From NCBI RefSeq assembly GCF_932526225.1, contig NC_064036.1, positions 19,118,953-19,182,952 on the forward strand: a stretch of 64,000 nt of DNA. Reading direction: 5' to 3'. This document shows, piece by piece, positions 13,220-25,500 of this stretch. The notes beneath the pieces are model-generated. The model made no database searches, had not been told where the DNA came from, and saw nothing but the letters and a program-made list of their open reading frames with translations. A program made the position numbers and the translations under genes. Source of the stretch: Nematostella vectensis. Lineage: Eukaryota; Cnidaria; Anthozoa; Actiniaria; Edwardsiidae. Each line of letters opens with the position of its first letter. Positions within the stretch are counted from its first letter, which is position 1.

Positions 13220-15275
13220 TGGTGTTAAATAATTGCGAGTAGATAAGGAAATTTTAACCAAATTATACATACGAATTATTGAGATATTTGTTTTTACATA
13301 ATTACTCACAATCCCCATGTTGGTGGAGAACACACGTGTCGATTATTCCTCTAGACGTGCCTTCACAAATGGCAAAGCCCTACACAGTTAGTTAGAAAGG
13401 GCTCGAACTCTGACCAATAGGGTAATGATCAGCCGAGTCCAAGGACTCTTGCCAGCCCGTTCGAGGGAGGTGGATAGTCTTTTGTGACGTCACAACTACT
13501 ACCAACCACAGGAACCCCAATCAAAACACCCTGGAGTACTGTACGTTGCCCCAGGTAGCCATATTGTAATTTATGACCTCGTGAGAATATCCTAGTTTAT
13601 TTCCACATCACAGAGTGTACAAGAACAATAATTGTCTTTTTAGGGCCTTCGGGGTGCTTAGTGAATCTATCGGCGACTTATTATGTGATATTAAAATGCG
13701 ACCTGTACACATTGATCACTTTTCGTGATGGTTAATCAACTTATGCATGTAGTACGATTAAAGTCAAAGCGTTCTGTGATGTGACCTATTCAACTGAAAT
13801 CTGCAGTACATACCACAGGGATATTTGCGAAATTATACTATTCAATTCGATACACTAATAGTGTGAGAAGTCACACTGGGGCAAAAGCAACTCGTTAATC
13901 GTGTTTTTCCATATCGACATAATGCGAGGCCCTTCCTAGACGAGGTCGTTATGCACAACATGTATGTCTGTAAGACACGTTATTTAATTAAGAACATTAG
14001 ATGCCATTTTGAATGGCTTGGGGGTGGAACAGCTGGAGACTAAAAGATTGAGTGCAATCTATTTACTCGTAGAATAGGTTGAAACAAAACATAAGTTTAT
14101 GAAAAGGTTCCGAAAACATCTCTTGTCATGTCCTTGTATTATATTGTATATTAAGCTTTGCCACTGTAAATAAATTGCACCACGAGTAAAGTGGCAATTG
14201 TGATAGCACCTGTTATTTTTGTTTTCCAACACCAAGCCATATAGCACAGCCTTGTCTCTCAGCTTGCTAGACGTTTCTGTTCAACAGACGCCAAACGGAA
14301 GGTCAACGTTACCAAGAAAGCCGATATAGTACCTTCATCACGCGGGCTTTCACAAATACAAAGAAACTTGCTAACAGAGGCTTTTCCCTAGGGTTTTTCG
14401 TTTTGGTTTTGGCTACTCTCGTTGTCTCTGCTGGCAGGGTAAAGCATCCCTGGATGGGATGGGGGACTCCCAGAACAGATTGAGGGGGAAACTTAGCCCC
14501 CTTGCAATAAAAAAGAGAAATTTTCTTGATGATAAAAAATCTCGATATACTAGGGCGATCTTTTTACCTGCGCTTGCCTACGTGCCTGTTTATTTTGTTT
14601 CTGTCGACAGAAAACATTGATTATTTTATTGAGGTTTGCCGTGTAGCATGAAATACATTGAATAACACCAAGTGGAAATTAAACCCAAGAAAGCTTAGCC
14701 TATGACTAATGCTTGCTTTGATCCTACCGATAAAAAAATAAATATTAATTTCCATAGCATTTGGCGTACACCCTGGCATAATGCACTATTTGTAATGCAG
14801 TCAAATTGAAGATTTTTGTGTCTTGGTAAGATTACGTTCCTTGACTAGGGAATTAAAGAGGCACTCTCGATTAAGCCTTCTGGCGAGGCCTCGTTTTCAT
14901 CTGGTGAGGGCAGTAAAGAGTTAGGTACTTATAAATACGCCCAAATCTTTAAAATCACACCGACATCAGAGGATTGCAGTAGCCAAATAAATCATAAATC
15001 AGACCCGGTTATCCTTCCGACTTCGTGGCTTCAATTTTACTCTCTCCTTTCAATACATAATTTTTTATAACCTAAATCATAATCGGAATTTCGTGAACAG
15101 AAGGCTTCGATCTTTAATATTTAGGTTAGAAGGAGCAAATTTAGCCGATGTGCGTGATGTCATCTCGATTGTTGTGATCTCGTGACATTGTCTGGCACAC
15201 GCACCCTCGCTCACGCGTGACATCTGATAGCCGCAGGGGGACTGGGCACTGAGTCGAGCGAACAACTTGGGAAAT
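13220..15275. other. Intergenic region between KIF17 and PPP1R2
   Basis: No coding region or RNA gene supported. KIF17 3' UTR occupies an unknown part of the start. The last 100 bp before 15276 are GC-richer (about 15170-15275) and probably contain the PPP1R2 promoter and 5' UTR. The remainder is AT-rich sequence without evident repeats. Confidence 0.5.
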
Positions 15276-18200
15276 ATGGCGAGTCCAGAAGGCAGCGACG
15301 ATGATCACGTTAAAAGACGAGGAATTCTTAAAGACAGATCTCAAGACAAGCACCAGTAAGCCAGACTAATTAATTAGTTCCTGCTTTACACTTTGGAACA
15401 CTTGGTTCCGGATATCCATCCCATATTTCTGCAAAATGCTCAATTGTCTTTGGCACGTCAAGTGTATTCATTTTTGTATAAACGTGAAGAAAGTCACAGA
15501 GTTCAAAATCATTTTCTCTTCGCATTTTTTAGCCTCCATCCAACCTTTTTTACTACGTGTCTATCGGATTAATATGGCTGCATTTTAGCTCCATTAAAGC
15601 AACGGAAGGCATTTTTTAAAGTTGTTGATTTTTAAAATATTGTGTTCAAAATCCGGTCGATAAAACTGTTTTGTTTTGAGTTAATATCTTGAACTGTATA
15701 AATCTTTTGATCGGCTAGATGTGACAACATCTTTTACATAATAATCACCTACAGTAAATTCATGTTGCCTATGTGCGTGTTCTTACTTGAATACGAAGTA
15801 GGGTAGGTAATTGAGTTTTTTAAGGCAGTCGAATGTGTGCTACATTGCGTATGCTATAAAGTCATTTCACATAACTTTACTTAAAATTATTGTGCAAAAA
15901 AAAGTGTCTTTCCCGCTCACGTAAAATTTTCAACACAAAACTCAATTGAAGTTACTGAATAACTCTATTACTCTTTATTTTGTTTGTTTGTTTAACGAAA
16001 TAGGTTATTTTTGTTTTGTTTTAACTAGCCTACATTTTTTTTACAAGTGGCCTTGTAGAATTACTTCTTTAAGTATATACTTAAAACTTATTTTTCTTTG
16101 CCCCTTTTTATCTCGTTCGTGATCCTAAAGCATTTTCTCAAATTATTAGTTTGTTTTCCTTAAATGACGTGAGAAATTGATTTGTTATTTATTCAATCAT
16201 CCTCTAGCTATAAATTCTTCTATTCAAAAAATTTACCAATTTTTTTTTATTAAAGAGTTGAATAATCTCACCAATAAAAGAAAATATTGTGCTTGCCTCA
16301 TCGAGGTGTTAACCAATGTCTAACAATAATTCCAAACTTAATTGTACATAGTGAATTTTGATTGGCTGGTTACAGGATGATAGACTATCAGTGTCAGTAG
16401 TTAATGTTCTTCACATGTTATGTAAAGAGTGTTCTTCGAAGTACAAGACATTTAAGAAATGAACTATGATTACAATGTTTAAAATTGGGAATTACTTTAA
16501 AAATATGGTTTAAGAACAACAATTAATCTATTGGAATTCTCTAAAACATTAACAATTTCTGCAAATTTCCTTATCCACTATATTGATCCATAAGTACAAG
16601 AGTGTTAAAATTCTGTTTGTTTAGAAGAAGTAATAAATGGACCTATGAACAAACTCATGAATGCAAATGTTTTTCTCACTTTTTTTCAGGCACAAAACAT
16701 AAACAGTCTGTCAGGTTATCGGAAAATTCAAACACATCTTAGAGATTCTCTGGATAAAACTCATTAAAGGCTTGTGTTGCTTTGTATTGTTTATAATACA
16801 CCTGGTTTGCAAAACGTTTTGTTTTTATTTGTTGAAATGTAATTTATTTCACTTAAATTAATAGCATGGTCAAACAAATTGTTTTCTGCTTGATATAATT
16901 ATGTTATTTTCCAGCTGGGATGAATGTATTATGAAATACTGTGACCCAGGTTCTAAAAATACTATGTGTTTTCTACTATAATTGATCAAAGAATTCTTCA
17001 CAGGTGGTAATATATTTTGTTTTTTTAAATGTAGATATGTTATGCAGTTAAAGTTCTTAAAACCTTTCAGTTATATCAATCTAGCCAAAAGAAAACATAA
17101 ACTTTTAATTCTGAAAAAGGAATTGAATTTGATTGGAATTGGAATTTTCTACAGATGTTTGAAAATTTTCCTGGCTGCGCGATTTGATTTTCCATGCAGC
17201 ATGCGCACACAATGCAAAAACAATTCATAGACTACAGAATATCTGCTAAATTTTACAGATTTGTTTTCTGAAGTTAAAACTTGAGGTTTGTTGTTTTCCT
17301 TGGGGAAATTTGCTTATCCCAGTATATTTCAGCAAACTGTAAATCTTTGCACATGCTGCAAAATAATTAATGGCAGGAAATTGTGTGACAGCCTTCCCCT
17401 GTGATGTGCTTTGTGTGACTGACTTCCCCTGTGATGTGCTTTGTGTGACTGACTTCCCCTGTGATGTATTTTGTGTGACTGACTTCCCCTGTGATGTGCT
17501 TTGTGTGACTGACTTCTCCAATGATGTACTTTATGTGACTGATTTCCCCTTTGATGTGCTTTATGTACTGACTTCTCCTTTGATGTGTTTTGTGTGACTC
17601 ACTTCCCCTGTGATGTACTTTGTGTGACTGACTTCCCCTGTGATGTGCTTTGTGTAACTATCTTCCCCTGTGATGTGCTTTGTGTGACTGACTTCCCCTG
17701 TGATGTGCTTTGTGTGACTGACTTCCCCTGTGATGTACTTTGTGTGACTGACTTCCCCTGTGATGTTCTTTGTGTAACTATCTTCCCCTGTGATGTGCTT
17801 TGTGTAACTATCTTCCCCTGTGATGTGCTTTGTGTGACTGACTTCCCCTGTGATGTGCTTTGTGTAACTATCTTCCCCTGTGATGTGCTTTGTGTGACTG
17901 AATTCCCCTTTGATGTGCTTTGTGTGACTGAATTCCCCTTTGATGTGATTTGGTGTAACTGTCTTCCCCTGTGATGTGCTTTGTGTGACTGACTTCCCCT
18001 GTGATGTTCCTTGTGTGATTGACTTCTCCTGTGATGTGCTTTTTTCGACTGACTTCCCAGCTCTGGAGTCCAATGGGATGAAATGAACATCATGATGACA
18101 TATCACCCAGAAGACAAGGATTATGGCCACATGAAAATCAATGAGCCTCCTACTCCATACAACAAGTTAAAGGACCCAGATGGCGAGGAGGGAGGCGGTC

Positions 18201-20390
18201 CTTCGTGTGATCCTATTTCTGACGATGAGCCTGAGAGTTTAGATCCCAAGGCTCTCTCAGAAAAGTAAGACATTTCACTGATTATATTTCCTTTTCGGGG
18301 GGTAAATTAACAATATGGATTAAATATACGGTTGAAACCGGGCCTGCTCTCAAAATGTGGCTGCCATTCTTTCAAGTCCTGAATTCACTCTTTATTATCT
18401 GTGTGTACTTAACCCATTGACTCCTGGCTTTTTTGGAGCTGAATTTACAAAAAACAGACTGAAAACAGATACCTCCCCCCCTATTCTGAGTTTTATACAG
18501 CCCGTCAAAGTCAAACACAGCTGCACCTAGTCAGCGGTATCCAAGCTTTCCAACAGTGCTTTGCGGTCCCCACTTTTAATCCCTCGTCGTTGTGCTGAAG
18601 CCAGCACAAGTTGATGGTTGCTTGTATTTTTCATCAAAAATACAGCTATGAGCATATTAGGAGAGTGTCTCAGGACATCATGAATTCTTTTGGGGCATAA
18701 TTGAGTGCTTTGCTTATGGATATTTGCAAACAAAGTTGGATTCATGATGATTTTTTCTTGTTTGGCTTTGCCCGGATGAGAAAATAATTTTCTAATGAAT
18801 CACCACAGCTCTCCTAAATGCTGTCTTTTCTGATACCAAATTGATTCCAAAATTGTTTACTCTGCTATTCTGGGTCTGTATGACCTGGAATTGATTTGTT
18901 TGGCTTCGGGGTGAAAAGACCATCTGACTTTGGGGAGAGGAGTGTTGACTGGCCCTCCCCTCGTGAATTTTCCCCTGGATCTCCCAGAATGCTTTGCAAT
19001 ACGTAAAGATATTTTCGTGGTTGTACAATCCTTCAAGGAATGGACATTGTGTTTTGAGGCCAGAAATGTACCTGGAGGATCAGAATAAAGGTATCTATTT
19101 GTGTCTTGAGCTGTGTTTGCTGATCTCTCTCCCTTGTGTGGTATTTTGAGCGTTTTATTGAGAGAGGTGATTCTGCTTTTCTCTCCTTGTTCGATTTGAG
19201 ATTTGTCAAAGAACCTGTGCTATTATTTGGCTTAAGAGTAGATGCCAACACCTTGGTTGGATGCATATCTGCAAGACCATTTATCCCCTAGACTGATGCC
19301 TGAGTATCTTCATCTTGTTGTGTTTATTTTGAATTTATGAATTTTTGGGGTTGTGGGTACTTCCCAAAGCCGGTACAGGCCGGTTGAGGGGTCAATGTGT
19401 TAATACCCTTTTTAGAATGGGTTGTAGATATCCATTTGACATTTTTCACCTTTTTTGTACAAGGTTTGTCATTTTGGGTGTGAGATTTCAACTCAGGGGC
19501 TTGATTAGGATTTATGATCACAGGATGCAAGATCAACCAAGGCGTAAAAGCTGGGAAGATACCCCAGAGGAAGACGAAGAGGAGGATGATGAAAATCTTA
19601 CTGAAGAAGAAAGATGTAAGGCTCAGTATGACTGAAAGGATTGATATTTCTCTATGATGACAACAGCTCTCTTGAATATTTATTGCTGTTTTTCTACAGT
19701 AAAGAAAAAGGAATTTGAAGAACATAGGAAATACCATTATAATGAGTTTGCTCAAGTCAAGCTTGCTAGGAAACTAATTGAGCAGGAGCTCAAGGAATTA
19801 GAAGATGATGACGATGCATCTGGGACTTCACCTGATAAAGCAGTGAGTTTCTAAGGGCATTAAACTATGTAAGGACAAACAACAATGCCCATGATTTTAT
19901 GTTGGTAAACATGCAGAGGGGCTAGCAAGTTTGCAAGAATGTGCTCAACAACATGCTGCCATAAAAATGTTTTCCAATCAAGTGCTAGTAGCAGGAATTA
20001 CACACATGCTGCATTCACAAGAAAAATATTGTGAAGAGCTCGGAGACAGGCAGTCTATGCCGAGTTGGGTAACTGAATGCATGCATATAATCATGTGGTT
20101 GTGGGAGGAAGAGGACTAAACTCCTTGTTAATTAGAAATGACTTTGATTTTCCTTTCGACTTTGGGAATGTTTTTGTCTTTGAATAAAGAGTTCGGTTAT
20201 TTCAAAGTGGTTGCTGTGTTGTTTTTGTTTTATTTTGAATTCGAAATACCTTTTTTTGGAAATATCATTAGCTGCAGATTGCAGGAAATTGTGTGCAAAA
20301 TCCTGGGAATGTTTGGCATATATTAAAGCCAGTTTTGAATACTGTCTGTTAAATAAAGTTTGTTTTGTTTTCCAGATGGATCATTCCTGA
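15276..20390 (+). CDS. PPP1R2: Protein phosphatase 1 inhibitor-2
   Basis: Exons: 15276-15355, 18061-18264, 19497-19615, 19700-19842, 20376-20390, joined in consistent phase to give 186 residues (human protein about 205). The three PP1-contacting segments of inhibitor-2 are present: RGILKD near residue 15 (family KGILK), VQWDEMNIMMTYHPEDKDYG around residues 30-49 (RVxF-like and SILK-like region; the usual lysine before WDEMN is replaced), and KYHYNEFAQVKLARKLI near 152-168, the helix that covers the PP1 active site. PPTPY keeps the GSK3-site threonine context. Acidic stretches match the family. It acts in cytosol and nucleus as a PP1 inhibitor and folding partner. Intron 1 (2.7 kb) ends in a 30-bp minisatellite that supplies the 3' splice site. 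The last exon codes for only four residues, MDHS. Confidence 0.92.
17388..18058. repeat. 30-bp minisatellite abutting the PPP1R2 exon 2 acceptor
   Basis: About 22 units of the form GACTTCCCCTGTGATGTGCT plus TTGTGTGACT. The period is mainly 30 bp, so several frames stay open on both strands and give artefactual repeat ORFs (CVTDFPCDVL). The final degenerate unit changes 'cttcccct' to 'cttcccag', and this AG at 18059-18060 is the acceptor used by exon 2. Confidence 0.9.
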
Positions 20391-22206
20391 AGGCTGCTGA
20401 TGATGCACCACAACATGTATATTATCCACCAGCAAGAGAACTATATTGTTATAAAGCAGTTGTAATACACTGTTAAAGGCACCACAAGACTAGTCAACAA
20501 AACTTTTTAGAAGGTTTGAATATGGACCCCCTATGATGCATCCACAAATAATCTCACATTATTACCGAAATAAAGGTTTTTGAGGTGGGCATGCAGGCTA
20601 GAACCCCCCACAAGGACTTCATGCTAAAGGTGGTCCGAGATTCCATATTCTACAGTAAACAGCAAGCCATCTGAGTGCTTTATAATTTTTGCTTCATTGT
20701 CATTAAACCTATCTCTTGGGTAAAAAATGCTCCAAACCATGTCCAAGGTGCTATCCATTATGGGTAAGAATTTATAATGACACGCCCAATTTGCTATCAT
20801 ATAGGGTTAGAATTTATTCTGCTGACGAACACCTGTTTGTTTTATGGTCTGTTTTATGGTGTTAATACTAAGGTATGGTTCACTGGATATGTGATGGTGT
20901 AGATTGTGCAGTGACATGCTGTGGTTCGATTTGTGTCAAAGCATTGAGTAAATCTTTATTTTAATAGCTTTGTATATATTTGCTTCTTTTCTTTGTTAAG
21001 TAAAAATTGTCACCGGATAGCTAATCTGACAACACAAGATAAGATTTGATTTACTAAATTTCATTGGACTGGTGCTTATTTAGGGAAATCAAAAATAAAC
21101 TAATTCATTATAGATTGTTCAATAAATCTAACCCTAACCAATTTAACTGGCAAGCTATGTTTTGCACTTTGATCACTAATATAGACTGCATGATAACCAC
21201 AGAACAATTTTTTTTCCATACTTCAGCTTAGGACATGTTTGTGTATCTGATGGTGTGCTCTTTACTAAGGTTGGCTGGATAGAGTAGTATCAGCAGAGAA
21301 AGTACAGCTTTTAGACTGTTTTGAAAAAGCATTTATATAAATATAAAATGAGTATGTATTATGGTGAAAATATTTGTAGATTTGAATAAACTAGACAGTA
21401 CTACATAAACCTGCGTCTGTTTTATTCTACATCTAAGTTCGGTACAGAAAGTGAATGCAGAATGCATAGCTTTTATTGGCCGAATAGGCAGACCATACAT
21501 GCCTTATGAACTCAAGAACAATGTTGCATTGTAAATTGCTGTGTTCCTTACTGTGGATACCAGTCCCCAACTACTTCTCTCATTTAGTGATGCTCAGCTG
21601 CTTTGCGAAACGAGAATTAGTAGGAGACTGGTACCCAGATTATGTGTTTCTGAACAGGCAGTATTTTGATGTGCAGCATGCTAAACAAGCAATGAGACTG
21701 CACCTAGCACCCTCTGTATATACAATACTGAAGTGTGAACAGTTAACTTGTACAACATAAGTTTTTTTTTTTCTTATAAATGATTCAAATAAACAAAACT
21801 TATAGGCAATAAGTGAGAGTCAATTGGGAAAATTCCCTTCAGGCCACGAAAGGTCACTGGTTGATTGAGTCATTTTATGCTTCTGTATTCAATATGAAAC
21901 TATCAATGACTAGTTATTTCAAATAATTGCATGGATGTTACTGTATGTTGTAGCTAGTACAGTAAAGCAAGTAGAGGTATCGGAATGGGCATATGCAAGA
22001 ACACTTTAACAGTGTGTCATTGCTGGCCTTGTTGCTGATGGGGGAAACTGCTAAACACCATTGCTTCCATCTTGGATGTTGAAGTAAGGCATGCATTTCA
22101 AATCACCAATGAAGTAAAAGTGAAGATAATCATTGCTACCAATTTGTTGTGGTTTTGGGGCCTTTCCATTTCTAGTCAAATGCCTATAAAGAAAAACAAT
22201 TAGAAG
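20391..22206. other. PPP1R2 3' UTR and intergenic sequence to the convergent NUP58 gene
   Basis: After the PPP1R2 stop the sequence is AT-rich without coding signal; an AATAAA at 21385-21390 would give a 1 kb 3' UTR. An open frame at 21506-21760 has no recognisable family. PPP1R2 and NUP58 are convergent. Confidence 0.5.
21385..21390 (+). terminator. Candidate polyadenylation signal for PPP1R2
   Basis: AATAAA about 1 kb downstream of the stop codon. An earlier AATAAA at about 20573 (aaataaagg) is an alternative. Confidence 0.4.
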
Positions 22207-22529
22207 TTTATTCTCTCAGTATTTAAACAAAAATATCTCGCAAGATGCAGCCAAGTTGCATGACTTGTTCATGCCACGCTGTGATGTCTTCTGTGCATCT
22301 ATTGGAGGACAGAAGCATTTTAAATTGAGATCCATTTGTTTTATACAACAGGTTAAATGTTCTCTTATGTTGCAATCTAGGCTTGGGGATTGCATGTGCA
22401 TGGTGATGCAAAGTGTGCATGTGCCCTCTAATACTAACACATGCACCCTCGACCAATAAGAGCATGCGATTTACTTGTGTGGCTGTATCATATTATAATC
22501 CCTATGTTTGTTGGACAAAAAGTTTCTGA

Positions 22530-25500
22530 TCAGCCGAGTGGTCCAAGATGGCAGAACAGGGTCACCAGTAAAGATGTTGTAGATGTCACCATAGTTGGTG
22601 CCGCCACAGGCCTTAGACGGTTCTAAAATGGAATTTCACACATCTTCCCAGACCTTCCTCCTAAAGCAATGAGTAACAATAACAAGAAACCTACAAGATG
22701 CTTTGATAATATGGGATTCTTTACCAGTCTGAAGTTGCGTTCTTGTTCCTTTCTTCTGATCTCACTAAGACTCGCCACCTCATCCACCTTTCTCTGTAGT
22801 AGAGCTTTAGCATTCAAAGACAATAGAACGTTAGCAGAGCTACCGTATACCATGCATCATTATCTCTCAGAGCTATACCATGCAAAGACAACAGAACATT
22901 AGCAGAGTTACAGTATTACATGCATTAACCTCCCAGAGCTATACCATGCAAAGACAACAGAACATTAGCAGAGTTACAGTATTACATGCATTAACCTCCC
23001 AGAGCTATACCATGCAAAGACAAAAGAACATTGGCAGAGTTACAGTATTACATGCATTAACCTCCCAGAGCTATACCATGCAAAAACAACAGAACATTAG
23101 CAGAGCTACAATATACCATGCATTATCATCTCTCAGAGCTATACCATGCAAAGACAACAGAACATTAGGAGAGCTACAGTATAACATGCATTAACCTCTC
23201 AGGTTGCCAATGGGTCCGCCATTTCTCCATAACATACCTGCATTTTGATCAATCCACTGCAACGAATTCATGTGTGCATTCAAAATCTTGCTGACTTGCA
23301 CAATCTACGACAAACAAACATGACCCGAGTATATAAGTCACTCTAACATAGCTGCATGATCCTTAATTTTATCATTGCCAAAAACTGGTAGTAGACTACA
23401 ATTTGCTGATGGACTATGTTAGTTGGCTATTTCGATTGATTTACTTCAGTGTTGAGATATAAATGAAAAATAATACTTGTTTTGTCATGGCACCAGAGTT
23501 CCATCCCACTTACTGGGTCCTCATTTTCCTGCTGTGTAGAGCTTGTCGTATTCAGGTGGTCAATAATGGACTTTAGGTCTGTAACCATCTGCTTCAGTTG
23601 CCCATCAATATCTTTTGCCAACCCATATCTAAAGCAACAAATAAAGCATACAAATTATATATGAAATGTAGCACAATATAGAAAATTAATGTGAAGGCTA
23701 ACTGATGTAAGAGTTCATGTTGAAGTGGCAAATAATTTTTTTTTTGTTTCTCTCTTTCTCTGTTTGCATACAGTACTAGTGTATGTACTGTGGCTTACGT
23801 AAACTCTCTTTCTATGTCTGCATACTAGTGTATGTACTGTGGCTTACGTAAAATCTCTTTCTATGTCTGCATACTAGTGTATGTACTGTGGCTTACGTAA
23901 ACTCTCTTTGTCTCTCTGCATACTAGTGTGTGTACTGTGGCTTACGTAAACTCTCTTTGTCTCTCTGCATACTAGTGTATGTACTGTGGCTTACGTAAAA
24001 TCTCTTTCTATGTCTGCATACTAGTGTGTGTACTGTGGCTTACGTAAACTCTCTTTCTATGTCTGCATACTAGTGTATGTACTGTGGCTTACGTAAACTC
24101 TCTTTGTCTCTCTGCATACTAGTGTGTGTACTGTGGCTTACGTAAACTCTCTTTGTCTGTCTGCATACTAGTGTGTGTACTGTGGCTTACGTAAACTCTC
24201 TTTGTCTGTCTGCATACTAGTGTGTGTACTGTGGCTTACGTAAACTCTCTTTGTCTGTCTGCATACTAGTGTGTGTACTGTGGCTTACGTAAACACTCTT
24301 TGTCTGTCTGCATACTAGTGTATGTTCATTGGCTTACGTAAAATCTCTTTCTATGTCTGCATACTAGTGTGTGTACTGTGGCTTACGTAAACTCTCTTTG
24401 TCTGTCTGCATACTAGTGTGTGTACTGTGGCTTACGTAAACTCTCTTTGTCTGTCTGCATACTAGTGTGTGTACTGTGGCTTACGTAAACTCTCTTTGTC
24501 TGTCTGCATACTAGTGTGTGTACTGTGGCTTACGTAAACTCTCTTTCTCTGTCTGCATGCTGAAGCTGGCTGGTCCCCACAGAGTTTTTCTTCAGTTCAT
24601 CTTCAAGAGGTTTTAACAGATCCTCAAGTTCTCTTTGTTGGGCAGATATGAAATTTAGTTCCTCATCCAATCTAAAAAACAAAACACAGATTATATTATA
24701 TATATATATAATACATCATATATCAAATAGATAAATAGGCCTACAAACATCGACAAGCTTTCCCTTTTAGACACCTTCGATTGTCTGCACAATACACATA
24801 TATGTTCTAAGTCAATAAGCTTTACATACCTTTTTTGTTCAGCTTTAACACTCTCAACTCCAGAGTTCAATTCAGTTATCTGTAAGAAAACAAGATCCAT
24901 TTATCAATGAACAAAACACATCATTTCCCTGATCGCTTGATTGTTTCTTTGGCAACATCTAAAGACCAGATAAAGATACCATTATGACAAAATTGCTATA
25001 AGAACATATTCTATTAGAAATATTAGAGCAAATATTCTGTGCATAATGGCACGCATGAAATTTATAACCCTAAAAACTATCCCTCAAGGCTAATTTAGGT
25101 AGCCCATTTTGCTGGTATAACTCCTAAAAATATGACTCAACAGTTTTTTTTTTCAAATAAATGAGTGGAATCCCATACATTAAAAAAAGCTTGAGCCATT
25201 CACAGAGGGGGGTTTGAATGTCAATCATAAAAAGGGTGTCAAAGCGAGAGTTGACTTGTGATGCCTTACTTTTTCTCCATTTTCCATTAGCAGTCTGTCC
25301 CATGCATTGACCTGCGCTGCCTGGTCCAGAAAAGTGCGTTCATAGTCTTCCAATTCAAGAGCCCACTGCGTAAACAAAAAAGACAATAAACAGATAATTG
25401 AGCTGACATATACAAAGGGGATAGTATTAAATAATCAATGTGCAAGGCAAAGGCCATAAAAAAGAAGATAAGTCAACAATGAACACCTTATTTATGTGAT

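Noticed and set aside
13390-13480. Possible tRNA-like stretch (ggctcgaactctgacc)
   Set aside because: No cloverleaf with consistent arms could be drawn on either strand.
17561-18130. Long repeat ORFs on both strands over the PPP1R2 minisatellite
   Set aside because: They exist only because the unit is 30 bp, a multiple of three, and lacks stops. No start context, splice support or family, and they lie inside an intron.
22430-22622. Alternative NUP58 last exon frame ending at 22471
   Set aside because: It needs a phase 1 junction, while both good donors after the preceding exon are phase 0. Kept only as a possibility.
23772-24556. CRISPR-like spaced repeats
   Set aside because: Units are contiguous with no unique spacers, and the context is an animal gene intron.
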